From positions 62,001 to 126,000 of the forward strand of contig JAAXZN010000029.1 of NCBI GenBank assembly GCA_012719855.1: DNA of 64,000 bases. Direction: 5' to 3'. The DNA is from Serratia liquefaciens (GTDB lineage Bacteria > Pseudomonadota > Gammaproteobacteria > Enterobacterales > Enterobacteriaceae). Under the pieces are notes generated by a model, which worked only from the letters and a program-made list of their open reading frames with translations, searched no databases and had not been told where the DNA came from. Position numbers and translations under genes: made by a program. Shown here piece by piece: positions 42,833 to 51,406 of the stretch. Numbering within the stretch: the first letter of the stretch is position 1; every line of letters starts with the position of its first letter.

Positions 42833-44209
42833 ATGACTGAGTCCACACCAGAACACAAATTCAAAGGTAATCTCAGCGTCCTCGACGTGGTGATGATTAC
42901 CGCCTCCGGCGTCACGCCCGCCAGCTCAATTTTCGTTATTGCTCCGCTGGCGATCGCCAGCGCCGGCAGCGGTGCCTTTATCTCATTTCTGATCGCCGCC
43001 TTTATCGCCGCCACCATCGCCCTGTGCTATGCCGAACTCGGCGCGGCGCACCCCAGCGCCGGGGGCGAATACAGCATTATCAAACGCCTGTTCGGCACCC
43101 TGTGCGGACTGCAAACTTACCTGTTTATCCTCAGCGCTGCGCTGTTCGTGCCGGCGGTGCTGGCCACCGGTGCCGTGCCTTATCTGAACACCGCGCTGGG
43201 GACTCAGTTCGACGCCTCTACCGCCGGGATGATCACCATCCTGATCGGCGGTGCCTGCGCCATTTTCAACATCAAGGCCAATGCGCTGCTGACCGGCACC
43301 TTCTTGGTGGTTGAAATCGCGGTGCTGGGGTTAATCGCCTGGTTGGGCTTCAGCAACCCGCACCAAAGTGCGGACATCCTCGTCGCGCCGGTGATGCTAA
43401 ACCCCGAAGGCGTGTTGGCGCCGGTTTCCGTACCGCTGATCGTCGCCATGGTCGGCGTCGCACTGTTTTCCTATAACGGCTACGGTGCCGCGGTGTATAT
43501 GGCGGAGGACATGCGCGAACAGGGCAAGCCCATGGCCACCGCCATCATGCTGACGTTGGCGATCGTGGTACTGGTCGAGCTGCTGCCCTTTACCGCTTTG
43601 CTGATTGGCGCGCCGTCCCTGGCGGAAATGGCCAAACAGGCCGATCCGGTCGGCTACGTGGTCAGCCAACTGGGGGGGCCGACGCTGGCGCGGGTGGTCA
43701 GCGGTGCGATTTACCTGTCGGTGTTTAACGCCATTATCGCCATCGTGGCGCAGTTTAGCCGCATGATGTTCTCCAGCGGGCGTGACGGTTTTTGGCTGCC
43801 GCAGGTGAACCGGGCATTGAAAATCATCCACCCGCGTTTTGGCACGCCGTGGATCGCCACCCTGCTGTTCGGTATTCCCTCCGCGCTGTTGGCCTTTTGC
43901 TCCAACCTCGGCGATCTGACTTCCTTTACCGTGATCCTGCTGCTGCTGGTGTACATCATCATGGCGGTCGCCGCGCTGATCAGCCGCCGCCGCGCACGCT
44001 TCCACCACCCGTACCTGATGCCGCTGTGGCCGCTGCCGGTGGCGATCGCGCTGATCGGCTGCCTGTATGTGTTATGGACAATTTTGATCGCCAGCAGCCT
44101 GAAAGACTTTATTATCATCGCCGGTATCCTCTGTTTTGGTCTGCTGCTGAGTTACATGCGCACCCGGCAGGCTATCCCGCACGTTGAACCCTCAATTGAA
44201 GGAGAATAA
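42833..44209 (+). CDS. APC-superfamily amino-acid permease of the beta-alanine cassette
   Basis: This 458-residue transporter has about 12 membrane segments. Helix 1 carries the substrate-binding break in MITASGVTPASSIFVIAPLAIASAGSGAFISFL, and ELGAAHPSAGGEYSIIKRLFG follows helix 2, as in amino-acid-polyamine-organocation carriers. The start is preceded by TTAATGGAGTTTTGA. It lies two bases upstream of the peptidase gene, so the two are one unit. Import of beta-alanine or a beta-alanyl dipeptide is inferred from neighbours; sequence alone does not give the substrate. Confidence 0.85.
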   Translation: MTESTPEHKFKGNLSVLDVVMITASGVTPASSIFVIAPLAIASAGSGAFISFLIAAFIAATIALCYAELGAAHPSAGGEYSIIKRLFGTLCGLQTYLFILSAALFVPAVLATGAVPYLNTALGTQFDASTAGMITILIGGACAIFNIKANALLTGTFLVVEIAVLGLIAWLGFSNPHQSADILVAPVMLNPEGVLAPVSVPLIVAMVGVALFSYNGYGAAVYMAEDMREQGKPMATAIMLTLAIVVLVELLPFTALLIGAPSLAEMAKQADPVGYVVSQLGGPTLARVVSGAIYLSVFNAIIAIVAQFSRMMFSSGRDGFWLPQVNRALKIIHPRFGTPWIATLLFGIPSALLAFCSNLGDLTSFTVILLLLVYIIMAVAALISRRRARFHHPYLMPLWPLPVAIALIGCLYVLWTILIASSLKDFIIIAGILCFGLLLSYMRTRQAIPHVEPSIEGE

Positions 44210-44211
44210 CC

Positions 44212-45318
44212 ATGTCGCAGCGCGCTCAGGATTTGGGCATTAAAATCGGTCACGGCGTTGCCGGCCCGCTGAACGCCATCACCGACGTGCCCGGCGTTCG
44301 CGTCGGTCACGCCAGCATCCACGCCGATTTAGCCGAGGGGCGCAGCGTGCGCACCGGCGTCACGGTGATTGAACCGCGTGCCGGTCAGGCGCGACAATCC
44401 CCCTGCTTTGCCGGCGTGCATGTGCTTAACGGCAACGGCGACGCCACCGGGCTGGAGTGGATCCGCGAAGCCGGCCTGCTCACCAGCCCAATCGCCTTCA
44501 CCAACACCCACAGCGTCGGCGTGGTACGTGACAGCCTGATCGCGCTGGAACGCGAAGCGCTGCCGGCCGGCGACGCGGTGTACTGGAATATGCCGGTGGT
44601 GATGGAAACCTTCGATGGCCTGCTCAACGACATCAACGGCTTTCACGTCAAGCCTGAACATGTGCGGCAAGCACTGCAGGCGGCACACCAAGGGCTACCC
44701 CAGGAAGGTGCCGTCGGCGGCGGCAGCGGCATGATCTGCCATGAGTTCAAGGGCGGCATCGGCACCGCTTCGCGGCGCCTGCCTGCCGATCGCGGTGGCT
44801 GGACGGTCGGTGCCATAGTGCAGGCCAACCACGGCAAACGCACGTCGCTGCTGGTGGGCGGTTACCCGGTGGGCCGTCATTTGGCACATATTCACTCGCC
44901 GTTTACGCCGCAGCTGCCGCACCCGGGCATGGGGTCGATCGTCGTCACCCTGGCCACCGACGCCCCGCTGTTGCCGCACCAATGCGCCCGTCTGGCCCAA
45001 CGCGCCAGCATCGGCATTGCCCGCACCGGCGGCGGTACCGAAGACTCGAGCGGCGACATTTTTATCGCCTTCGCCACCGGCAATGACGGCCTCCCCCCTG
45101 CCGACTATGCCAACAAAGGGGCCTTTACCACCCCGCTGCGCATGGTGAATAACGATTACATCTCCGAACTGTTTGCAGCCGCGGCAGAAGCGGTGGAAGA
45201 GGCGATTATTAATGCCCTGTTGGCCGCCAATACCGTTTCCGGTAATGGCCATCGGGCGGAAGGACTGAGCGCCGAACAGTTGCTGACGGCACTGGAAAAA
45301 AGCGGCTGGCGCAAATAA
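44212..45318 (+). CDS. P1-family aminopeptidase (DmpA/BapA-type beta-aminopeptidase)
   Basis: This 368-residue Ntn-type hydrolase matures by self-cleavage. The predicted cleavage is G241-S242 in PGMGSIVVTLATDAPLLPHQ, making Ser242 the N-terminal nucleophile of the small subunit. Other family elements are ITDVPGVRVGHASI near 23, GGGSGMICHEFKGGIGTASR near 169 and GAIVQANHGKRTSLLVGG near 200. DmpA and BapA release N-terminal D-residues or beta-amino acids, including beta-alanine from dipeptides such as carnosine. Downstream of a permease and next to beta-alanine transaminase genes, cleavage of beta-alanyl peptides is the natural reading. Confidence 0.9.
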   Translation: MSQRAQDLGIKIGHGVAGPLNAITDVPGVRVGHASIHADLAEGRSVRTGVTVIEPRAGQARQSPCFAGVHVLNGNGDATGLEWIREAGLLTSPIAFTNTHSVGVVRDSLIALEREALPAGDAVYWNMPVVMETFDGLLNDINGFHVKPEHVRQALQAAHQGLPQEGAVGGGSGMICHEFKGGIGTASRRLPADRGGWTVGAIVQANHGKRTSLLVGGYPVGRHLAHIHSPFTPQLPHPGMGSIVVTLATDAPLLPHQCARLAQRASIGIARTGGGTEDSSGDIFIAFATGNDGLPPADYANKGAFTTPLRMVNNDYISELFAAAAEAVEEAIINALLAANTVSGNGHRAEGLSAEQLLTALEKSGWRK

Positions 45319-45364
45319 TCCGGTGAAGCCCAGAACGTGGGTGCTGCATTAACAGGGGTAAATC

Positions 45365-45384
45365 GGGTCGAACGTGTTCGACCC
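45365..45384. repeat. REP-like 20-bp palindrome after the beta-aminopeptidase gene
   Basis: GGGTCGAACGTGTTCGACCC has perfect eight-base arms; only the centre breaks symmetry. It has the same layout as the palindrome at 14437-14456. It lies between convergent genes (peptidase + and phospholipase-like -) and may block read-through. Confidence 0.55.
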
Positions 45385-45421
45385 TTGCCGGTTCAGTCTT
45401 GACGAGGATTTGCCGACACTC

Positions 45422-46672
45422 TCAGGACTCACCGCCCGGTTTGGGCGTCGGGTAGTCGTAATCCAGCTTCAGCGGTTCGGCGTACAGGCTGTCCCACAGT
45501 TGGCTGTACAGCTTGTCCAGCCGCCGGCTCATGTTCGCGTCGTGCAGCACAATCTCCAGATTATGCGAATTGTCCAGATAGCCGCCGGTCCAGTTGCTGG
45601 TGCCCACCCAGGCGATCCCGCCGTCGATGGTCATGATTTTACTGTGGATCACTCGGGCAAACGGGATAAACCCGCTGCTGGCCGGTGGAATGGTGACAAT
45701 TCTCACCTGTACGTTCGGCACCACCGCCAGGCTCTTCAGCCAGGCGATATCCGGCTTTTTGGTATTCCAGTTGGCAACCATCAGCTCGATCTGCACACCG
45801 CGCGCGGCGGCGCTGCGCAGGGCGTTATCGATCACCGCGTAGTAAGGCCGGGTGCGCTCCGGGCCAAAAGACAACGGCGCATAGTCCATCACCTGTACCC
45901 GTACCCGCTGCCTGGCGGAAGCCAACAGGCGCGGCAGCTCAAGCTGCGAGTCAATCACGCCCGCCGGGTTGTAGGCGCGTGGGCTGGCGATCAGGTAATT
46001 GCCCTGCGGCGTTTCCGCCGTGGGTTGGTACGTCAGTTGGGGCACCGGTTTATCCGCCGCCAGCAACGCCTGCGCCTGCCAGTCCTGTTCGAAGATCGCC
46101 TGGATCTGCCCCACGACCCCGGCATCGCTGATGCGCAACCCGGTTTCATGGATGTGTGCCAGCGCGCGCCAGTCAAAGTTCTGGCTGCCGACAAACGCCT
46201 GCTCACCGTCCACCAGCAGGTATTTGGCATGCAGAATGCCGCCGCTCAGCCGCTGGTAAGGGATGATGCGCAGCTCCAGATTCGGGATCGCCTTGAGCTG
46301 TTCCAGCGTTTCGGGAGTAGAAATGCGGATGCCCTTCTCCTCCATCAGGAAACGAATTTTTACCCCACGTTCCCCCGCCGCTTTAAGATGCTGCAGCACG
46401 CCATCCAGCAGCGAACCCTGTTGGTTCGCCACGTAGAACTGGCCCAGATCGATGCGGGTTTTCGCCGCATCAAACATCTGCTGCCACACCTCGGCCGTGT
46501 TGCGCAGGTCATCCGCCAGCAACGCAGTTTCTACCGGTGCGGTATACACCAGCTCGTAGCCGGGAATTTCAAAGCGCGCCGCCGCATTCTGGCTCAACAT
46601 CAACAGGCAACCACCCCATAACGCAGTGTAAAGGCGGCCCAGTGGCCACCGTGAATGACGGCCATTAGGCAT
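45422..46672 (-). CDS. Secreted phospholipase-D-like protein (two HKD motifs)
   Basis: The 416-residue protein has a signal peptide (about 1-33, ending QNAAA) and two HxK(x4)D catalytic motifs: HAKYLLVDGEQAFVGSQNFD near 150 and HSKIMTIDGGIAWVGTSNW near 345, as in phospholipase D and cardiolipin-synthase-like enzymes. The second half also has the PLD N-motif SGFIPFARVIHSK. Its start overlaps the exbB stop by eight bases (ATGCCTAA), so it is coupled to the TonB system. A role on lipid or nucleic acid phosphodiesters in the periplasm is possible. Substrate unknown. Confidence 0.85.
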   Translation of the reverse strand: MPNGRHSRWPLGRLYTALWGGCLLMLSQNAAARFEIPGYELVYTAPVETALLADDLRNTAEVWQQMFDAAKTRIDLGQFYVANQQGSLLDGVLQHLKAAGERGVKIRFLMEEKGIRISTPETLEQLKAIPNLELRIIPYQRLSGGILHAKYLLVDGEQAFVGSQNFDWRALAHIHETGLRISDAGVVGQIQAIFEQDWQAQALLAADKPVPQLTYQPTAETPQGNYLIASPRAYNPAGVIDSQLELPRLLASARQRVRVQVMDYAPLSFGPERTRPYYAVIDNALRSAAARGVQIELMVANWNTKKPDIAWLKSLAVVPNVQVRIVTIPPASSGFIPFARVIHSKIMTIDGGIAWVGTSNWTGGYLDNSHNLEIVLHDANMSRRLDKLYSQLWDSLYAEPLKLDYDYPTPKPGGES

Positions 46673-47315
46673 AGCGCGGCACCTCGCTGTCAACCCGTTG
46701 CTCGCGGCTGCCGTTTTCCGGGCGGCTGCCCGGCGCACCGGCGCGGATCAGCAGCACCTTCAACAGTTCGTTAATCCGCTCCATGCGGCTTTGCAGATAG
46801 TTGTTCCCCACCAGGCACAGCAGCGCGATGGCGATACCCAGCCCGGTAGCGTACAGCGCGGTGCCCATCCCGGCAGAAACCAGGCTCGGCTCGGACACCC
46901 CCGAGGCAGCCAGTGCCTTAAAGGTTTCGATAATCCCCATCACCGTCCCCAGCAGCCCCAACAGCGGCGCCGCGGTAACGATAGTTTCCAGCAACCACAG
47001 GCCCCGCGCCATCAGCGGCTTGCTCAACAGATACTGAGCGTCGATCAGATCACCGATCGCCTCGCGGTCACCGGCACGGTGTTTTTGCTCCAGCACCGGT
47101 GAAATCACCGCCAGCGGCAGGCTGTTGCGCTGGGTCAACTCATCCGGCAGATCGGCCGTGCGGTGCACGTCCAACGTCAGCGCCTGCTCCAGTCGACGCG
47201 CCTGGCGCTGGGTATAGGCGAAGTACAATGCACGTTCGATAATGATCACCAGTGCAATCGCCAGCGCGGCGTACATCACGTAGAAAATAATGTCGTGTAA
47301 TAGATTGGCATTCAT
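46665..47315 (-). CDS. ExbB/TolQ-family proton-channel protein
   Basis: This 216-residue inner-membrane protein of the MotA/TolQ/ExbB family has three membrane segments: about 9-30, 105-130 and 145-170. The conserved segment TAAPLLGLLGTVMGIIETFKALAASG (family signature) and TALYATGLGIAIALLCLVGNNYL are present. With ExbD it forms the proton-driven motor that energises TonB. It lies on the far side of the receptor gene from exbD and tonB, separated from the receptor by a palindromic repeat, and is followed by the phospholipase-like gene. Confidence 0.9.
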   Translation of the reverse strand: MNANLLHDIIFYVMYAALAIALVIIIERALYFAYTQRQARRLEQALTLDVHRTADLPDELTQRNSLPLAVISPVLEQKHRAGDREAIGDLIDAQYLLSKPLMARGLWLLETIVTAAPLLGLLGTVMGIIETFKALAASGVSEPSLVSAGMGTALYATGLGIAIALLCLVGNNYLQSRMERINELLKVLLIRAGAPGSRPENGSREQRVDSEVPRYA

Positions 47316-47327
47316 CGTTCAGTCCTC

Positions 47328-47454
47328 TTACCCGTCGTCTTTCAAGCCGCAGCGTTGTTACCTGCACTCGCTCACCCCAGTTACTTACTTAAGTAAGCGC
47401 CTGGGGATGAGCGAGTTGGCCGCCTGGCTGCAACTTGAAAGCCGCAGGGTATAA
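47328..47454. repeat. 127-bp dispersed palindromic element inside the TonB operon
   Basis: This copy has the same length and layout as the one at 39642-39768, in the opposite orientation: TTACCCGTCGTCTTTCAAG at one end, CTTGAAAGCCGCAGGGTATAA at the other, and CTCGCTCACCCCAG/CTGGGGATGAGCGAG around ACTTACTTAAGTAAGCG. It fills almost the whole gap between the receptor gene and exbB, so it is transcribed with the operon and could fold into a long hairpin that reduces exbB expression. Confidence 0.85.
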
Positions 47455-47458
47455 ATAG

Positions 47459-49699
47459 TTAAAAGGTGGCTTCCAGCGATACGCTGAAGGTACGTTCTTC
47501 ACCGACGTTGTAGTAAGGCGTGCTGGCCCTCACGCCGTTATAAGGCACAGAGTTGAAGGTCGTGGTGCGCACCGAAGTCAGGTACTCCTTGTCAAACAGG
47601 TTGCTGATGCCAAAACGGAGCGCCGCACTCTTGACGATCTTCTTGTCCACCGGCAGATGCACCCCCGCCGCCAGATCGAATACCGTACGGCCGCCAATCT
47701 TCTCGTCATTGGTCAGGTCGCCGTAGAACGCACTGACGTACTTGCCGCTCAGGCTGCTGTAATACAAACCGTCGTCATAACCCAGGGTCACGTTAAGCAG
47801 GTTTTTGGGCACGTTCGGCACCTCTTTGCCGCTGGTCGGTAGCGGCAGGCCGCCGTTGCTGACAATGTCGCTCTTCTGCTTGGACTCGGTATAGGTGTAA
47901 GAGGTGTAGTAGTTGAAGTTATGCGGCAGTTGACCACTCCACTCCAGCTCCAGCCCTTTGTTCTCTACGTTGCCGATGTTCATCATCTCGTAGTCACCGG
48001 CCGGGTTGGTGGTGGAGATTTGACGGTCGCTGTAGCGCATGTAGAACAGCGAGGCGCTCAGCAGCATATCTTCACGCTCGAAGCGCCAGCCCAGTTCCTG
48101 GTTCCAGCTCAGTTCCGGTTTGGTGCTGATGGAATCGCCGACGTTGTACAACACATAGTTTGGCGGGGTGCGCATGTTGCGCGTCAGGTTATAGAACACC
48201 TGGTTTTCCGGGTTCAGCTTGTAGCTGGCGCTGAAGTTCGGCAGGAATTCATGGTATTTGGCATCACGCTTTTCCGGCACGTTATACAGGCTGCCCTTGT
48301 TATCGCCTTTTCGTTCAACGTACTGATAGGCCAGCCCACCGACGAAGGTCCAGTTCGGCGTCGCGAACCAGGTGTCCTGCAGCCACAATTTTTGCGCCGG
48401 GGTAATGGTGTACTGGTTACGCCCCTGCACGGTTTTGCCGTTGGCGTCCTTCACCTGATCGGAACCGCCCGGTTTGCCCGAGAGCTGCTGCGGGTTGCCG
48501 TCGTCCTTGATGCCGATAAACGGCTGGGTCTGCGACTGGCGCGCGCGTTCAAACCAGTAGCCGATATCCAGGCTGTGCTGATCGTTGATGTCCCACTTCA
48601 GCTTGGTGGTGATGCCCGGCCGCCAGGTCTGGGTCCAGGAAGGGCGGTAATAGGTGTTGGACTGCAAGTTGCTGAGGTCATACTGACCGGCCCGGTCCGA
48701 GGTATTGGACAATACCGATGCCGTCTGGCCGCTGAAGCTGCCGCCGTTCCCCCAGTAGTAGTACGGCTGCAGGGTCAATGCCAGGTTGTCGCGCAGCTGC
48801 AGTTTCTGGGTGAACGTCAGGTTGAAATTCTCGAACGGATTACGGTTGAGCTTGTAGTAACGAGTCAGCTGGCCCCGGTTGTTGTAGGACGGCGTGGTGT
48901 CATAATCGCCACGGGGGTCCTCCGCGAACTGCGCCTTGCTGCGGGTGTTGTAGTTGACGTTATTTTGCTGGTTGTACTTCATGATCAGGTTGCTGCTGTT
49001 GCCGTTACCGTCCTCATACAACGAGTTCATCTCGAACTTGTTGGAGTACAGACGCCCTTCCCCGCGCCACTTTTTGGCCTCGGTGTGCGAATAGGAGATC
49101 CAGTTGCTGAAGCCGTTGTACTCACCGGTCTCCAGACGGGCAAAGGTTTTGCTCAGGTTGTTGCTGCCCAGCGTCTGTTTGACGAAGCCGCCGAAGTCCT
49201 TCGACGGACGTCGCGTTACCATGCCAATATTGCCGCCGCTGGAGCCAATGTGCGGGCCGTCGGCTTCCGAGGAGCCTTGGGTGACGAACACTTCTTCCAG
49301 GTTCTCCGAATCGCCCAGCAGGTTCGGGTAAACCGCGTAGTTGCCGGAGTCGTTTATCGGGATCCCGTCCACCGACAGGCCAATTTGATCGGAGTTCATA
49401 CCGCGCATGGTGTAATCGACGCCGCTCAGACCGCTGGCGTCGTCGCTGTTAACGTTCAGGCCCGGCGTATATTTCAGTTTGTCGATGGCGTTGGCCGCCG
49501 CCGGCATTTTATCCATCGCCTCTTTGGTGACGGTGGAGCGCGACTTGGCGCTGTCCTCCTGCACCATCATGCCGCCCCCCAGCGACTGCCCTTTTACGTT
49601 GATGGTGCCGACGTCGGTCGAGTCCGCCGCCAGCACGGCACCCGGCAACATCGCCGACATCACTGCCAGATAAATCCCAGATCGATTGAAAGATTTCAT
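47459..49699 (-). CDS. TonB-dependent outer-membrane receptor
   Basis: The 746-residue protein has a signal peptide (ends GAVLAADS), a plug domain at about 25-150 (INVKGQSLGG, YTPGLNVNSDDASGLSGVDYTMRGMNSDQIGLSVDGIPINDSG, VFVTQGSSEADGPHIGSSGGNIGMVTRRPS), and a 22-strand barrel ending in the aromatic C-terminal EERTFSVSLEATF. The ligand cannot be told: the plug is of the siderophore-receptor type but no siderophore genes or Fur box lie near. It is in one operon with its own exbD, tonB and exbB, suggesting a substrate-specific uptake system. ATG at 49699 has GGA upstream; an ATG three codons earlier is possible. Confidence 0.9.
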   Translation of the reverse strand: MKSFNRSGIYLAVMSAMLPGAVLAADSTDVGTINVKGQSLGGGMMVQEDSAKSRSTVTKEAMDKMPAAANAIDKLKYTPGLNVNSDDASGLSGVDYTMRGMNSDQIGLSVDGIPINDSGNYAVYPNLLGDSENLEEVFVTQGSSEADGPHIGSSGGNIGMVTRRPSKDFGGFVKQTLGSNNLSKTFARLETGEYNGFSNWISYSHTEAKKWRGEGRLYSNKFEMNSLYEDGNGNSSNLIMKYNQQNNVNYNTRSKAQFAEDPRGDYDTTPSYNNRGQLTRYYKLNRNPFENFNLTFTQKLQLRDNLALTLQPYYYWGNGGSFSGQTASVLSNTSDRAGQYDLSNLQSNTYYRPSWTQTWRPGITTKLKWDINDQHSLDIGYWFERARQSQTQPFIGIKDDGNPQQLSGKPGGSDQVKDANGKTVQGRNQYTITPAQKLWLQDTWFATPNWTFVGGLAYQYVERKGDNKGSLYNVPEKRDAKYHEFLPNFSASYKLNPENQVFYNLTRNMRTPPNYVLYNVGDSISTKPELSWNQELGWRFEREDMLLSASLFYMRYSDRQISTTNPAGDYEMMNIGNVENKGLELEWSGQLPHNFNYYTSYTYTESKQKSDIVSNGGLPLPTSGKEVPNVPKNLLNVTLGYDDGLYYSSLSGKYVSAFYGDLTNDEKIGGRTVFDLAAGVHLPVDKKIVKSAALRFGISNLFDKEYLTSVRTTTFNSVPYNGVRASTPYYNVGEERTFSVSLEATF

Positions 49700-49738
49700 T
49701 GTTTCCATCCCATAAAAATCAAACTGTTATACCAGGCA

Positions 49739-50491
49739 TCAAGGCGCCTGATAATTGAACGTGGCTGAAAATCTTTTGGTTGTCTGCCCGTTGAAAGCCT
49801 CACTTGGGAACGGCTTCACCTGGCTGATACTTTGCAAACTGCTGAGCGCCGCGCGGTTGAGCAGCATGCTGGGGGCCTTATTGGTGATGCCGGACGAGAT
49901 CACCCGACCGCTGCGATCCACCTCCAGCCACACCTCGACGTTGCCCTGCGGCCGTTCAAGCGAAGCCTGTCGCCCGCTGGGATAGCGCTTGCGCTGCTCC
50001 AGCTCATGGCGCAATGCCTGCAGATAACCGTTTTCAATGGCCTGCGCGTTCACCTTCGGTGCCGCCGGAGCCGGCGGAACGGGTTGTATGGCGGGCTTGC
50101 TGACCAGGGTTCTCGGCGCTGTCGGTACCGCGACCGGCCTGGCCTTTTCCACCGGTTTGGCTTTCTCCTTCACCGGTTTGGGTTTGGGTTTCGGCTGCGG
50201 CTTGGGCACCGGTTTGGCCTCGACAATCGGCTCAGGTGCAGGCACCACGGGTTCAGGAAGGGGCTCAGGTTCCGGCGGCGGTGGCTCGGGTTGCGGTGGG
50301 GTTTCCACCGGCGGCTCCGGTTCCGGCTGTGGCTGAGGTTCCGGCTCGACCAATGCCAGCTCCATGGCGGTTTCGTCATAGCGCGGCTGAATTTTCAGCG
50401 CCGCCTGTTGGCTGGCGAACAGCACGCAGCCCGCGACGATCAGCGCCGGCAACCAGCTGAAAAGGTGACGTGAACGATAGAGCAGATACAT
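49739..50491 (-). CDS. TonB-family energy transducer
   Basis: This 250-residue protein has one N-terminal membrane segment (about 10-28), a long proline-rich periplasmic spacer with Glu-Pro repeats (about 45-85) followed by Lys-Pro repeats (about 90-115), and a C-terminal TonB domain (about 155-250: YLQALRHELEQRKRYPSGR ... GNVEVWLEVDRSGRVISSGI). It transmits energy from ExbB-ExbD to the receptor encoded next. The Pro-Glu then Pro-Lys order is as in E. coli TonB. It lies one base after exbD. Confidence 0.92.
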   Translation of the reverse strand: MYLLYRSRHLFSWLPALIVAGCVLFASQQAALKIQPRYDETAMELALVEPEPQPQPEPEPPVETPPQPEPPPPEPEPLPEPVVPAPEPIVEAKPVPKPQPKPKPKPVKEKAKPVEKARPVAVPTAPRTLVSKPAIQPVPPAPAAPKVNAQAIENGYLQALRHELEQRKRYPSGRQASLERPQGNVEVWLEVDRSGRVISSGITNKAPSMLLNRAALSSLQSISQVKPFPSEAFNGQTTKRFSATFNYQAP

Positions 50492-50492
50492 G

Positions 50493-50900
50493 TCACAGCT
50501 TCCGTGTGGCGATGGAGACGGAGAAGAAACCGCCCTGACGCAGGTTATCCATCACCGCGACCAGGCGCTCTACCGCAACGCCTTTGTCGCTGTTGACGAT
50601 AATGGTGGTGGTCTGGTTGGCCTGCTGCTGTTGCTTCAACGTGCTGACCAACGCGCTCAGTGCAATGGGCTGACCGTCCAACTGCAGTTGTTCCTCAGCG
50701 CCCAACGTGATGATCGCCTTCTTCTGCGGCTTCAATTGCTGAGCGCTACCTGCGGACGGCAACTGAGTCTTCAGCCCAAGGGCCGGGATCACGTTCAGGC
50801 TAATCAACACAAAAAACACCAGTAAAAACATCATCACGTCGATCATCGGGATCAGTTCGATGTGCGCTTTGTTCTTTTTCGGCTCGTTCCAGTTACGCAT
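50493..50900 (-). CDS. ExbD/TolR-family protein
   Basis: This 135-residue protein is the first gene of the TonB operon. It has one membrane segment (about 16-38) preceded by the family motif HIELIPMIDVMMFLLVFFVL, with the proton-conducting Asp in PMIDVM, and a periplasmic domain. The start at 50900 follows GGGAGGG; the frame extends ten codons upstream without a ribosome site. Placing exbD first and exbB after the receptor is an unusual order. Confidence 0.9.
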   Translation of the reverse strand: MRNWNEPKKNKAHIELIPMIDVMMFLLVFFVLISLNVIPALGLKTQLPSAGSAQQLKPQKKAIITLGAEEQLQLDGQPIALSALVSTLKQQQQANQTTTIIVNSDKGVAVERLVAVMDNLRQGGFFSVSIATRKL

Positions 50901-51361
50901 GACACGCCCTCCCAAAAGCAAAGCAGCCAATATAGAGAGCCTATGTTTATCTTTTGTTACGTTTGTGTGATCTTATTTTCACAATGCAGCGGTTTTGAGA
51001 GTTTTTTCTCAGGCAATCACTGGTCGGAGGGGATATATAACCAATTAATTAACGATGATTTTTTGAGGAATAATTGTCAGGAAGGGCTTAGAGCGGTAAT
51101 GCATAGGCAGGTAAGCTGTGATTATTCTGACACTTTACAGCAAGATCTTCAGGCCGTGTTTTTGCACCAGAGAAAGAAGTTTCAGCGACGGGCCTCCCGG
51201 CAGTTCCCTGTCGCAATTTTGCCCACCTACAGCTTCGCGATGCCCGTTTAAGGCAACGAGAAAATCTGGCTTTTGCTAACAGTACCGGACCTTTAAAGCG
51301 GCAGAGGTAACGAAAGGAAAAGCACTGCGGAGACCTGCGCAAAACGGTGTTTTTTAGCCAT
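50901..51361. other. Intergenic stretch upstream of the TonB operon without recognised genes
   Basis: This 460-base AT-richer stretch between exbD (-) and the ldtB terminator holds the presumed promoter of the TonB operon. Open frames on both strands (for example 50943-51251 + and 51088-51342 -) have no family resemblance and no convincing ribosome sites. I found no clear Fur box. It may contain remnants of degraded genes. Confidence 0.5.
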
Positions 51362-51388
51362 AAAAAAAGACGCCCGCAGGCGTCTTTT
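51362..51388 (-). terminator. Rho-independent terminator of ldtB
   Basis: GACGCC and GGCGTC pair around a CGCA loop, flanked by seven A and four T. Read on the minus strand, the stem is followed by seven T and lies 18 bases after the ldtB stop. The flanking A/T runs make it usable in both directions. Confidence 0.85.
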
Positions 51389-51406
51389 CTACAGCGACTG
51401 AATCAA

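Noticed and set aside
47921-49768. 615-codon open frame on the plus strand opposite the TonB receptor
   Set aside because: It is a shadow of high-GC codon use. The minus strand carries a receptor with signal peptide, plug and barrel features; the plus-strand product is rich in Val, Gly and Arg without any domain.
50966-50990. CRP-like site upstream of the TonB operon (TGTGA and TCACA)
   Set aside because: The half-sites are separated by eight bases, not the six required for CRP, so it was not listed.
50943-51251. Possible 102-residue ORF starting MFIFCYVCVILFSQC
   Set aside because: No domain, weak ribosome site, cysteine-rich hydrophobic start that could be chance in AT-rich DNA. It also overlaps the presumed promoter of the TonB operon.
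51088-51342. 84-residue minus-strand ORF near the ldtB terminator
   Set aside because: No family resemblance, arginine- and serine-rich product and no ribosome site.
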